Positions 21,375 through 31,905 of a stretch of 64,000 bases of DNA are shown here, one piece after another. The DNA comes from Isoetes taiwanensis (taxonomy: Eukaryota; Streptophyta; Lycopodiopsida; Isoetales; Isoetaceae). The stretch's first letter is position 1. Each line of letters opens with the position of its first letter. Where the stretch lies: positions 21,600,833 to 21,664,832 of the forward strand of contig JAJEKV010000010.1 in assembly GCA_021234155.1 (NCBI GenBank). Reading direction: 5' to 3'. The notes beneath the pieces were generated by a model. It saw only the letters and a list, made by a program, of their open reading frames with translations. It was not told the origin of the DNA and ran no database searches. A program made the translations under genes and the position numbers.

Positions 21375-21510
21375 TAGGGGAAATTAATGTCCCATCCAAA
21401 TCCAATATCAAGGTAGGCTTAACCAATATTTTTATTGTGTGTACCGGCAACACTGCAGTCATAATTGCACTGACCTTCCGACCTTCCAGACCTCCTACTT
21501 CTGACTTCAA
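21375..21510 (-). pseudogene. HAD/FCP1-type phosphatase first-exon fragment, copy B
   Basis: From ATG at 21510 the frame reads through VLPVHTIKILVKPTLIL and DLDGTLISPSR, the nucleophile motif (DxDxT) of the HAD/NIF phosphatase family. It then runs straight into sequence that is intron-like in copy C, so the catalytic domain is truncated. Confidence 0.55.
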
Positions 21511-21730
21511 AACTAAATACTCAGATCAAAACACTAGAAAAACAGCACCTCCTCTCCTCCTAAAAATACCCCGATAAATGTCGGATGGGGGCGTGAGGAC
21601 ACGGGTATACCACGAATATGCCCATGGCTATAACACGACGGCGTACCTAAACCCCAAATTCAACACTTTAAAAGCTCTATTTAAAAGCTCTGGGGGCTTT
21701 CAACAAAGATTCGGCTCACCTCCGTGCGCA

Positions 21731-22862
21731 TCGGTGAGGGAATTTGCAAGGCACTCCCTATATTTCAGAGGACAGGCAATAAAATTTTCTGCTTTTCATG
21801 TGGAAAAAAAATCTAAAAATTGAACTTTTCATGTGACAAGTAAAAATCAAGAATTAAAATTTTAAACAAAAATAAGCAAACTATTGTATAATCCAACAAA
21901 AGATGATGTTTCAATAAAACACAATAAACTTTTAGTGATCCATTAGATAATATAATCAAAATAGCCGAAAGTTCAACAGATTATGTTTCTATCAAAAGTA
22001 AGAGGTACGGCATATTCAATAAAACCTGAACTTATTCAGATATAATAGACAGGGATATCATTTTAAGGTTATATGTTATGTTTAATTCTTCGTGATTCTT
22101 TTAATTTTTACAAGTTTCAATTACATAACTTTATCTTTAAATTTAAAGTATAATTATTATAGAAACATAAAATTGCTTTCTAAACTAACTTTCACGTGAA
22201 TCTATTTAGAATTAGACATTTCAAGAATATAAATTTTTAGTGATTTTATAATAATTTTAAATTTGGCAACCAGGATAATTTGTAAATGAAATATAATAGT
22301 TTGATAAGTGATTGGCTTAAAATTATATGAGAATTTCACAATTTACAAACTCTTGGCACTTCAAAAATACTTTAAAAAAGTGTTAGATTTAAAAGATAAA
22401 GTTCATGTTTAATGACAAATATTAAATAGTTTATTATTGATGAAATAAACATATATTGAAAACTAATTAAAAAAAAATTATTCAATTTTTTTAATTAAAA
22501 TATAAACGTAATTATTTGATTAATTTCATCTAAACTTTCTTTAAAAATTAAAAAAAAAATAACATTTCAATCATGTAGAGTTCACCTGAGATAAAAATTT
22601 AATTTAGGAAGAGGACAATTTTTTGCAGACGTTTGTATGTCCAAAATTCCTACTTTATTGGCTTTTCTTTTTCTTTTATTATTGGTTATTATATAAGTAG
22701 GTAGGTAATATAGAAGTTATATTAAAGAAAAAAAAAACATATATAAATCTCATAAAAAATGACAAGAAAATATTGTAATGGTGCCTTTCATATGATAGGC
22801 ACTAATTGTAGGTGCATGTCCTCATGACGAGTAAACTCCATAACCTGACTTTGCATTTGCAC
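21731..22862. mobile_element. AT-rich 1.13-kb insertion with 6-bp target-site duplication
   Basis: In copy C the sequence runs CTCCGTGCACATTTTCC without a break. In copy B the same point is split, with TGCGCA at 21725-21730 and again at 22863-22868. The inserted sequence is very AT-rich, has no coding frames and no obvious terminal inverted repeats. The family is unknown. Confidence 0.5.
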
Positions 22863-23689
22863 TGCGCATTTTCCACTTGAAATTTTCGCCCTTATCCCCT
22901 TTACTCCCTTAGAGGCGCCTCACATGTGAATCTTTTAGTATAATCGTAAAGTTAGTGGGGAGATGATTTCCCCCTACTTCAAGCCTAGATTAAAACAAGT
23001 AATGTCATGCCCCTCGCTTCCTCTCCTCCGGCGTTGCCTATGCTCTGTTTCAACAGGGTTGATAATGGGATTTTTGGATTTCTGTAGTCGCGATGGCGCC
23101 ACGTGGCAAGGAAATCACCTCCCCCCTAACTTTACGTTGCGAAATGTGTCCCTTTAGGCCCTTACGTGAGCCAGCGCCCGAGCCCCACGTAAGGGCCTGC
23201 AGGGGCCATTAGCCTTAACTGAGACGACCGGTTTGATGTCTGAGCCATTCATCCCGGAACTGCTAGAGCAGTTTACACCTGAGCATCTCAACGGCTTAAC
23301 GTCCGGCAAAAACTTGCCGGTGACATGTGAGGCGTTTCTTAGCCTTTTACCCTTTAAGTACTTAGATTTTGCCAGATTTCGCGCCTTTTTTGGGGCTACC
23401 AGATTACACTTTTGAGCATATTCTGCCAAAATTTAGTTGCCTTTACTAATACTGCCTTCGCCTTTTACCTTTCCTTAGGTTTTTGCCCATTAGATCTCAC
23501 GCCTTTTTTGGGCTACCGGAAAAAATTTATCAGTTGCACTTTCAGCGTATCGTGCCGAAAATTTCTAATTTACTGCCGGGAAGTTGCCAAAAAGATAAAG
23601 AACTGGACGGATGCTTTTTGGAGGAACTCCCTATTTTCGAACCCTAAAAATTATATTGTATTGCATAAATTCACGGGTTTTCCTTTCGA

Positions 23690-23930
23690 AGTATGTACTT
23701 AAAGGCTGGCTTTTCTGAGTAACCAGAGTGCTTAATAACTATTTTTGCGGCATAGGTTCCTGCTCTGATGGATTCAGTAATTCCTTTCTCCTAAACAAAC
23801 TGCCAACAAATGCATTGCCTGCAACAACAACAAATTCATCTTTTACTCGTATTAAAAAGCTACCATTTGTGTCAAAAATCTTTTCTTCTGCAAAGGCAAA
23901 CAATGGGATATTTTGTAATCTGATGAAATT
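23690..23930 (-). pseudogene. Adenosine kinase C-terminal exons, copy C
   Basis: Same C-terminal exon as at 18470-18660. Here an upstream stretch also reads EEKIFDTNG on the minus strand, matching 'EKxVDTNG' before the catalytic GAGD loop. A possible short intron (GTAGCTTTTT ... TTGTTGTTGCAG) lies between DTNG and NAFVGS. Splicing would still lose the GAGD residues, so the gene is dead. Confidence 0.5.
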
Positions 23931-24219
23931 GAACTATTATTAGTGAAGCAAGTGGAACAATGTAAATTGTTTCAGCTGCACAATAGTTCAGATGCAGTGA
24001 AAGTCGTTATTGTATAAGAGATCAATAATAACAATGAAGTGATATAAGCAAAAATTAAAAAGTAGCTAAATCTTCAGGCCGCTCCAAGGTAACTCTTCAG
24101 TGTGTTCCATTTGTATGCCATTGAAAAGCTGAAAGTCCCAGTACAATTTCCTCAACATTTTAAATGCGAAAGAAGCAATAGGACAGGACACATCTTGGCA
24201 AAGCAATAATTTGCTTATC

Positions 24220-24450
24220 TAGCAGAATTCTTGCAACAGGGAGCAGTTCCAGTCTATAACCCAACCTTGGCCATACGCAAATGATTTAGCCTTGCTCTCA
24301 TTTCCACATAGAAAATCAAAGAGATGTCTCCGTATTATCTCTAATAAAATCCTCTCAAACTCTGAAATTGAAGTAATATCCATGGTGGCACTTACAAGAG
24401 CACTTCCAAAAACATAGGCTTCATATCAAGAGGAGCAGCCAAAGTTCATC
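24220..24450 (-). pseudogene. Adenosine kinase internal exon, copy C
   Basis: Diverged counterpart of 18930-19110 and 20298-20470, with the same reading sense around SEFERILLEIIRRHLFDFL. It carries extra small changes; Cys-Gly-Asn-Glu replaces Ser-Glu-Asn-Glu. Confidence 0.45.
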
Positions 24451-25445
24451 AAAAAACTGAAACAATCAATACATTAACTTACAAGATAAACGAAAAACAG
24501 TGGTCCAAGCAATCAACTATGTACAACTAAGATATTTTGAGTTCATGCTAATCCAACCGAGAAGCGATTATAAAATGAATATCGAGAAACGGCGGTTTAC
24601 GCCTACCTTTCCCTGCGTGCCAACAAAGATGCCGTGCTATTAAGGTTACAGACTCAAGTGATGATGTTAAGGAAAAGCCAGCAATGTAGGAGACTTTAGC
24701 TTTTCCATTACAGGGCGAGAATACATAATATAGGAATCATATGGGCCTCAATTACCGAAAGATAAGAAAGAAGGGTCCAGAGGAAGTTTCGGATTGCTTT
24801 ACGCCCACCACCAATTTGCTACCAACAATTTACGAAGATTGGGAATCTTGAGGACCACGACTTCTTACTTCAGTTTGATAAAAAGAAAGGAAACAAGCCT
24901 ATTTCCAAACAAAGACCTCTCCCCATCGCACAAGTGCCCGATTGGTGCATTGTCATCTTCTTGAGGAAACACACACAATTCTATTGTTTTGATTACTTTG
25001 AATCGCCAAGTTTTTAATGAAAACCAATGGCACAAAACTTACATTTAGACCATCAGCTTTTTATCTTAGTTTCATCAAATTGACCACAAGCCATCATTGC
25101 CAATACAACCAATATTTCTTGTTGCTCCAGGAACTTGAAGCATCCACTTACTGAAATTAAGATGGTATTGAAAATGTAAACGTATAGCAAGAGAGGCTAA
25201 AATGTATATGTGCAAGGTGAATTTTGTGTTGCCCCTCCACTTTAACAACAGCAAAACACTAGCTTGAAAACAATTGCAAACCACTAGAACTAATTCACCT
25301 TCAACAGTGTATTCTGCATTATGCCATGCAAAGATGAAAGTAGTAAAATCCCTTCAACAAATCCAGTAGAAAGCACTGACACACTGATTCTTATACATTC
25401 ATGTAAGAAAAATTGTAAACAAGAGTTTGCATTTTGCTTTTGCTT

Positions 25446-26058
25446 TTAGTAGGCAGGGCGACTCACAACACATGCAAGATTACTACCAATCAAGAGTGGA
25501 AAAGGTAAGGATGTAAGACCAGCTCTAAGGTCGTCCAGATTTGCTAAATCCAACAAGTATGGAGTTAATTCATGCAGCACTTTGTCATCATGGGCTTTAG
25601 AAAAAGCAACATAAGGAACCAGAAGGCCATTCTCAAGATTATTTTTGGAGGACTTGTAGTCATCCAACCACACAACTCTTTTTAAGTCCCTTCCAAATTT
25701 GGGATCATTCAAGTCCTTGATATCCTTGACATAATGCGAACTGGTACAGTCATCTCTACTTAGAGCATACGAGATAAGATTGCCGTAGGGATTCAACTCC
25801 TTCACCACTTTATCTACATATTCCTTGGACGCCCATACTGAAAATGATAATTTCATACACTTCTGACATAGTTTGCAAAAACATACGTTTCCTCACTAGC
25901 ACAGGGAGCTCATTGTCATCATCATATCGCACAATAAAATCTGCACTGACGTCTGATCCTTCTATGCGACTAGGGGAAATTAATGTCCCATCCAAATCCA
26001 ATATCAAGGTAGGCTTAACCAATATTTTTATTGTGTGTACCGGCAACACTGCAGTCAT
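25446..26058 (-). pseudogene. HAD/FCP1-SCP-type phosphatase domain, frameshifted
   Basis: The first part (from ATG at 26058) carries PTLILDLDGTLISPSR and SADFIVRYDDDNELPVLVRK, then VYEIIIFS. At about 25840 the frame shifts by one base, and the second part reads ASKEYVDKVVKELNPYGN, SRDDCTSSHYVKDIKDL, RDLKRVVWLDDYKSS and NGLLVPYVAF. The order of the DxDxT nucleophile, 'EIIIFS' core strand, 'YxKDLxxL...GRDLxxVVIxDD' and 'NxxxLxPF' segments is that of the NIF/FCP1-like phosphatase domain of CTD-type small phosphatases. The catalytic Asp pair is intact, so the shift is the main visible lesion. Confidence 0.65.
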
Positions 26059-26154
26059 AATTGCACTGACCTTCCGAGCTTCCAGACCTCCTAGCTTCTG
26101 ACTTCAAAACTAGATACTCAAATCAAAACACTAGAAAAATAGTACCTCCTCCTA

Positions 26155-26468
26155 AGGCTGGGTTCACATGCAACCATTGCAGCACCGGGGCATGTTTTGC
26201 CCTGTGCTAATCAGCGATGGCAGGTGCCATGTAAAAGGGTGAGCCTTTTTACATACGGTGATGCCGCCTTCACTGCATGTGACTCATGTGACTCGGCTCT
26301 AAGGCTGGATTCACATGCACCATCACGGCCTTCACCTATCATGTAAAATGCCACGCCCTTTTACGCCCACCATCGCGGACCATCACCAATTTCCAAAGGG
26401 TATAATAGGCCCCCTCTCCGGCCACTGTTGTGTGTGAACCCTTTAAACCCCCATCGCATTCCCAGCCT
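26155..26468. mobile_element. MITE-like insertion with AGGCTGGG inverted ends
   Basis: The left end is AGGCTGGGTTCACATG and the right end is CCCAGCCT, with TA on both outer sides (26153-26154 and 26469-26470). Copy B lacks this segment at the equivalent place. A second, internal AAGGCTGGATTCACATG at about 26299 suggests nesting. There is no coding capacity. Confidence 0.45.
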
Positions 26469-26943
26469 TAAATGGCAAAAAATCCACTCAGTCCACAAAA
26501 ACGCCATGTAATTTTTTTTGGTGTGGCTATAACGTGTTAAAGACATGGATATACCACGAATATGCCCATGGCTATAACATGACGGCATCCCTAAACCCCA
26601 GAATCAACACTTTAAAAGCTCTGTTTAAAAGCTCTAGGGAACAAAGATTCGGCTCACCTCCGTGCACATTTTCCCCTTGAAATTTTTGCCCTTATCCCCT
26701 TTACTCCCTTAGAGGCGCCTCACATGTGAATCTTTTAGTATTCACCTGTAGTTCATCATAAAGTTAGTGGGGAGGTGATTTCCACCTATTTGAAGCCTAA
26801 ATTAAAACAATTAATGTCCTGCCCCTCGCTTCCTCTCCTCCAGCGTTGTCTATGCTCTGTTTCAACATATTCTTGGACTTCTGTAGTCGTGATGGCGCCA
26901 CGTGGCAAGGAAATCACCTCCCCCCTAACTTTACGTTGCGAAA

Positions 26944-27038
26944 TGTGCCCCTGCAGGCCCTTACGTGGGGCTCGGGCGCTGGCTCGCCCTGATGGGCTCA
27001 CCGGGCCCTTACCCCACGTAAGGGCCTGCAGGGGCACA
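26944..27038. repeat. Perfect 27-bp stem hairpin
   Basis: The left arm at 26944-26970 (starting TGTGCCCCTGCAGGCCC) and the right arm at 27012-27038 are exact reverse complements around a 41-nt loop. A shorter version at 23159-23205 in copy B has the loop core in the opposite orientation. Confidence 0.7.
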
Positions 27039-27520
27039 TTAGCCTTAACTGAGACGACCGGTTTGACGTCTGAGCCATTCATCCCGGAACTGCTGGAGCA
27101 GTTTACACCTGAGCGTCTCAATGGCTTGACGTCCGGCAAAAACTTGTCGGTGACATGTGAGGCGTCCCTTAGCCTTTTACCCTTTAAGTACTTAGACTTT
27201 GCCAGATTTCGCGCCTTTTTTGGAGCTACCAGATTACACTTTTGAGCATATTCTGCCAAAATTTAGTCGCCTTTACTAATACTGCCTTCGCCTTTTACCC
27301 TTTCCTTAGGTTTTTGCCCATTAGATCTCGCGCCTTTTTTGGGCTATCGGAAAAAATTTATCAGTTGCACTTTTCAACATATCGTGCCGAAAATTTCTAA
27401 TTTACTGCCGAAAAGTTGTCAAAAAGATATAAAACTGGACGGATGCTTTTTGGAGGAATTTTTGAACCCTAAAAATTGTATTGTATTGCATAAATTCACG
27501 CCTTTTAGACCTTGGGATCC

Positions 27521-28072
27521 ATAGACGAGAAAAGTTACATGCATGTTTTTGATCAAGTTACATGCATGTTTTTGATGAGGTGAAAAAGAAAAACTAGAAA
27601 ACTAGGCCTTACACATCAAGATCTTTTGCCATGTCATACAGATCCAGTAATTCTTCCTTGACCTATTATATTCTTGAAGATACATGTCAAATTTTATAAC
27701 AGGTAGATTAAGAAGCTCATGCGAGGAGTTACAAGTGATATCATGTTGTGCTCTTAGGTAATTAAAAGCTGAAGAGAAGAGAAGAGCATGCCTTTCATCT
27801 TCTAATCATGTTTCTAGATAACAAGGACAAAAGCGTAGTTCTCATAGCACATCTTGTTCTCGTCCCACCTCAATTGCCAACAAGCAGAGTTTTATTAAAT
27901 TTGAAATTCTGAAGACAAGTTGGAATAATTTTTATATAGTATACCTTGGAGGGTTATGTATACCTCAATACTTATAGTATAGTTATGTGTATTGCAAAAG
28001 GTTATGTATACCTGTTGTATACTAACACAACCAGGTTACAACAAGATGACAAGTACTATTACTCTTCTACTA
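27521..28072. other. AT-rich spacer
   Basis: No gene was recognised. Near 27535-27575 a short phrase, AAGTTACATGCATGTTTTTGAT, occurs twice in tandem in nearly the same form. Confidence 0.35.
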
Positions 28073-28401
28073 TTACTCTTCTGAATCATCAGAACCAGCA
28101 GAACCAGGCGCTCCAGGGATCCTTTCGATCATGAACATTTGATGCTCTCTATTCCATATAAGATAGATGATAACATCGAAGGGATCAGGATAATGGCGAG
28201 GATTAAGAGCAACAGTGGTCATCCAGTCTTCAAGCGGTATATCTCGCTCGGGCACTGCTTGAAGTCCTCATGATTCATATTGCAAGTAATGGAATCACGT
28301 TCAGGACCAGAATGCGTCATAGCTAGACGGAGGCCAATGTTGCTGGACTCGGCAATTTGATGTATATTTATACCCACCAAAATTATTGATGGTATATACA
28401 T
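28073..28401 (-). pseudogene. Cys-x9-Cys small protein, frameshifted copy
   Basis: From ATG at 28401 the frame reads IILVGINIHQIAESSN, then ITCNMNHEDFKQC, the C-x-M-x3-D-x3-C signature. Just after this Cys (about 28258) the sense moves to the next frame, reading PERDIPLEDWMTTVALN, then FDVIIYLIWNREHQMFMIERI, to a stop near 28073. The pattern matches 7195-7428 and 28532-28798. One single-base shift is the only lesion. It is transcribed away from its plus-strand relative. Confidence 0.5.
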
Positions 28402-28494
28402 AGAAATTATTGGATCATATACATACTATGTATGGTATTCGTATATACCCAATAATGTTGCTGCAGTGGACATCAACAATTTTGGTGGTATAAG
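28369..28494. repeat. Inverted repeat between the two divergent Cys-x9-Cys genes
   Basis: TTATACCCACCAAAATTATTGATG-like sequence at about 28369-28393 is repeated as its reverse complement at about 28469-28494, with an AT-rich centre of about 75 bases rich in TATGTATGG-like words. This would be the shared promoter region of a head-to-head pair. Confidence 0.5.
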
Positions 28495-28531
28495 TATAGC
28501 TGCATTCGATGGCATAAGACATTCATTTGCT

Positions 28532-28798
28532 ATGTCTCGACGTCCTACTAGAGTTCTTCAAAGGTCGCAATTGCCTCCTCCTCCTAAACATCTCGACACC
28601 ATTGCTTGTTCTATGACATTCAAAGATCTTCATACATGCCTGCTAAAAGGGATCACCCTTGATCCCTGGCTGAAAGGTATAGCAGAGGGTCGAGAGAGAG
28701 ATTCCCCCAGCGAGTACCGTGTTGTTATCAAGATTGTTTGGGTTCCAGAGCGCGACGCTTATGAGATTGATAATATCATCAATGCCTATAATCTATGA
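28532..28798 (+). CDS. Cys-x9-Cys small protein, intact copy
   Basis: ATG at 28532 gives 88 residues. It starts with a basic, proline-rich N-terminus (SRRPTRVLQRSQLPPPPK), then has the IACSMTFKDLHTC motif (C-x9-C), a Trp at ITLDPWLKG, and a beta-rich end EYRVVIKIVWVPERDAYEI. The frame is also open upstream to 28466, but without an ATG. It lacks the extra CPNC of the 7.2-kb copy, so the conserved core is the C-x9-C plus the Trp and VVI-x-L-x-W block. It lies beside the DUF7869-type transposase remnant, which hints that the family may be carried by that element. The function is unknown. Confidence 0.55.
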   Translation: MSRRPTRVLQRSQLPPPPKHLDTIACSMTFKDLHTCLLKGITLDPWLKGIAEGRERDSPSEYRVVIKIVWVPERDAYEIDNIINAYNL

Positions 28799-28966
28799 AT
28801 CATGTATGCTACAAGAGTATTAAGCATGATGAATAAATAAATGTACGATATAAGTGTAATGCAGATATAAAGATGTAAGCATTTATATATGATCTAAGTT
28901 ATAGTAATGTACAAGATCTAATGTATTGATAATAAGATATGTATTGAAAGTACAAGATCTCATGTA

Positions 28967-31905
28967 TTAAGATGAACAATGTGCTATGTCTTTCCACATG
29001 TCTACAATATATTTCAGAATTTGGACAGTTTTCGGCCTCTTGCCATTGGCATTCCAAGCATAATCAATAGCATCTAAATTTTCATACCTTGAAGGATCGG
29101 AAGGATTAGGCCATCTTAAGCAGTCTTTGTAGTCCCCTCTAGTAGGCTTCCACCATGATATATAAATATGGCCAAAATATGTAGATTCTGGATCAAGAAC
29201 AGCATTCTCCTCTGCATATCCTAACCAGGTGGCAGTGTTGTCATCTCCAGGTCTGACTAGAACAGACATACCCTTTGTCACATGTACGTGAGGATCAAAC
29301 TCTTCAAGGGGCATCACTGGACGGCCATCTGACGGGCCACAATAAGATGGTAAAGGTCGCGTGACCAAGGCAGATACGTCGATCTCTGGAATAAATGCAA
29401 CTTGTTCTAGAGGAGCTTGTCTTGTTTATGGCCAAAATGCATCATTTTGAAGACGTTCTAGAGCAACATCCTCCAAAGAGATAAGAAGCTGGCTCCAATA
29501 CTCAACACTTGCCGTGTATTGCCTTGCAAACAAGCTAGTTTCTTGATTCTTACATATGTCCTTCCATAGGGAGATGTATTTGTTGATGCTATCCTTCAAC
29601 CCTGGAAGATCTTTCAATGTTGGTCTAGGAGGAATATTTTGTGGCACACCACTTGGTAGCATTGGCTGACCATGTTCATCCTCTTTCCACATTTTAACTC
29701 CTGGAGAATCTGGTGGAAGCCACTCTTTATGTGTAGGACGCATTTTGTATTGCATAACAGGCCAATCTCCTGCCATCTTAAATTTGAAGAGCAACGGTTC
29801 AGTATGCCCAACCAGGCATTGGCCCTTATCAAGGATGAATCCTTTCACAAAAGCCTTCCAATTTGAAACTTCATCAATGAAGTATGGAATTGGAGATTTT
29901 GCATTGCACTTGTTGAACAAGTAAAGTAGCTCCGGTAGTGTCAAAGCATCCGATGAACTCATCAAGGTTGAAAAATTTTCAAATAAAGCATCAATATCAT
30001 CATGGGTGTGGCCGACCATCATAAAGCCCACTTGGATCTCATCAAAGACCTTAAGCCAAGTCAAATAAGATAAGTATGAAAAGACATAGCTATTTTTGTT
30101 TTGGCATGATGCATTATCAAGTTGCAAATAGAGATTTCGGGGAAGAGGGTTGAACACCTCAGGATTCGTTGTAGTTGAAGCATTTGGCAATACTTCTGCC
30201 ATGGAAGCAAGTTTGTTCTTCAAAGGATTAATATCCTTGACTACTTGCATCCATTTGCAATTTGCTGGCTTACTTCCACATAAGTCACTTATCTTGTCCT
30301 CTTGTACCAATTCCAAGTTATGCAACTAGAAAGTGAACCAATGTGGAAGTTTGAATCATCTTTCCATAAATCAAGTGAAAAATGACCATAGGCACGACCA
30401 ACATGCCCATGAGTCAAAGCTCCTATCAAACTGCTCTTCAAACGATCACCTTTCCATATAGATTTTGCTAGATGATGACTTCTAGGCACTAAAGTCAACC
30501 TGATCCATCTTATCATGTATTATACATAGATGATTTTCAGGAGACCGCTATAACAATGCTCTCCAATGCCAATACTGACTCTTGCAAGAATGTTGCTCTA
30601 GCATATGAGCCCGACGTTGAATTACAAGATTTCGTCTCTCTCTTGTATCTTTTGTTTTTTCCAACTTCTGCTTAATTACCACGCAGATGTTGCATTTAGA
30701 GAAGGTTGTATTTTTTGTAATGCTAACATCTGGAAATTCTCTTTTCCATATATTATAAAAAGAGTTCAAGGCTACAGTTGTTCTTGTAAGCTCTTCAATG
30801 ACTGCACCAACTTCTTTATGTATAAGCTTCTTATTAAGAATGGAAGGAAGCTTGCGTACATTTTCTCTTACATCATTTCTACCTCTTTTGCTCCTATGGG
30901 GAATACTTTCAGCATTCTCTTGAATGAATCTGTCTAGCACGCATTCGGTGGTGTGGCAGATCTAGGCTTCTTAGAGCCCGTATTACCATGTTCATCTAGC
31001 TTTCCACCTGCTTCAAATCTGTTTCTCCAATTGTAAAATGTTGACTGACTAATACCTAAAGCCATGTGCCACCCAGCCAGACAGAATTCCAACCCCTTGA
31101 ACACTATCTTGTCCTCTCCTTCTCCTGTGTAAGTACTCAGCACGTCAAAAAAATACGTAACCCTTGCATTGTATGGTTGAGATAAAAATTATTTTCTTAA
31201 TGCGTGTACTTGATGCTTGGTAAGTTTCTTGTTGCAAGTATTTTTGCAGCAGCTTGACTTCATAAACTTGTTGATGGAACTTGTGGAGCATAGCCTTTCC
31301 TCTTTGCTCTTTCCCTTGGGCTTTCTTGGAATCCTATTTGTATAAGTATACTTCCTTTTTCGTTTGAATTGAGCCTGAATGTTGTCCTCAAATGATTCTA
31401 GCTCTATATCCTCATTATCTTTAGCTTCTCGAGCTTGCAGATGTTGTGAGATAGTCCTTCCATCCTGCAGCATCACATCGCTATTTTTCCATTGTACAAG
31501 TGCATTTTCTGCTGGCCTTTCTGCACAAGCATGACATTTGAGATCCTCTGCAGCTAGTGCAGGAAGCACCTTTCCCACACAAAGGCCCACCTTTGAGTCT
31601 CCTAAAAATTCATCGTCAATAGCATCCTGGGGATCACTGAAGACAATTATGGCCTCTGGATATTTACTTCGGTCACATGCATGAAGAATGTGGCAACGCT
31701 TGTCCAAGAGATCAGTTCTTGAGAAACTAGGTGGTGGTTCATCATCATCTGATGCTATCCTGCAAGGAAAACGAGTAGCTAGATCCACTGTAGGATCAAT
31801 TTCTTCATCTGCATCTGACATTGCCTCTACAGATTCTATATTCGAGGTCAGTGATGGAGTAGCTAAATCAATGGCATGATATCTTATATCCTGCCGAGGC
31901 CATTC
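28967..31905 (-). pseudogene. DUF7869-type putative transposase, broken into several frames
   Basis: On the minus strand the coding sense starts near 31905 with TFIEWPRQDIRYHAIDLA and an acidic stretch with a MSDADEEIDP start-like site at 31821. A Lys-rich basic tract and a Cys cluster (SSCCKNTCNKKL) follow. A TAA at 31189 interrupts. The next part has the helix-turn-helix-like LAGWHMALGISQSTFYNW and EHGNTGSKKPRS. After a frameshift near 30940 comes SKCNICVVIKQKLEKT with QYWHWRALL, then two more shifts around ENHLCIIHDKMD (first Asp) and HGHVGRAYGHFSLDLW. The last frame (30325-28967) has LYLQLDNASCQNKN and MVGHTHDDIDALFENF, then a TAA at 29426, then GYAEENAVLDPES and HIYISWWKP. These are signatures I recall for DUF7869 proteins, RNase-H-fold enzymes linked to eukaryotic DNA transposons. 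Confidence 0.65.

Larger units (their letters stand above)
20272..23687 (-). repeat. Tandem segment copy B, interrupted by an AT-rich insertion
   Basis: This copy begins ACTGGCAAAGCAATAATTTG. It contains an adenosine kinase internal exon (20298-20470) and the first phosphatase exon (about 21375-21510), then the flank shared with copy C, split by a 1132-bp insertion at 21731-22862. It ends where copy C begins. Confidence 0.65.
23688..27520 (-). repeat. Tandem segment copy C, most complete
   Basis: It contains, in minus-strand order, the HAD phosphatase exon(s) (26058-25446), the adenosine kinase internal exon (about 24400-24220) and the adenosine kinase C-terminal exon (about 23920-23690), plus a 3' flank (26540-27520) that matches 21580-21730 and 22863-23680 of copy B. 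A small MITE-like insertion lies at 26155-26468. Confidence 0.65.
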
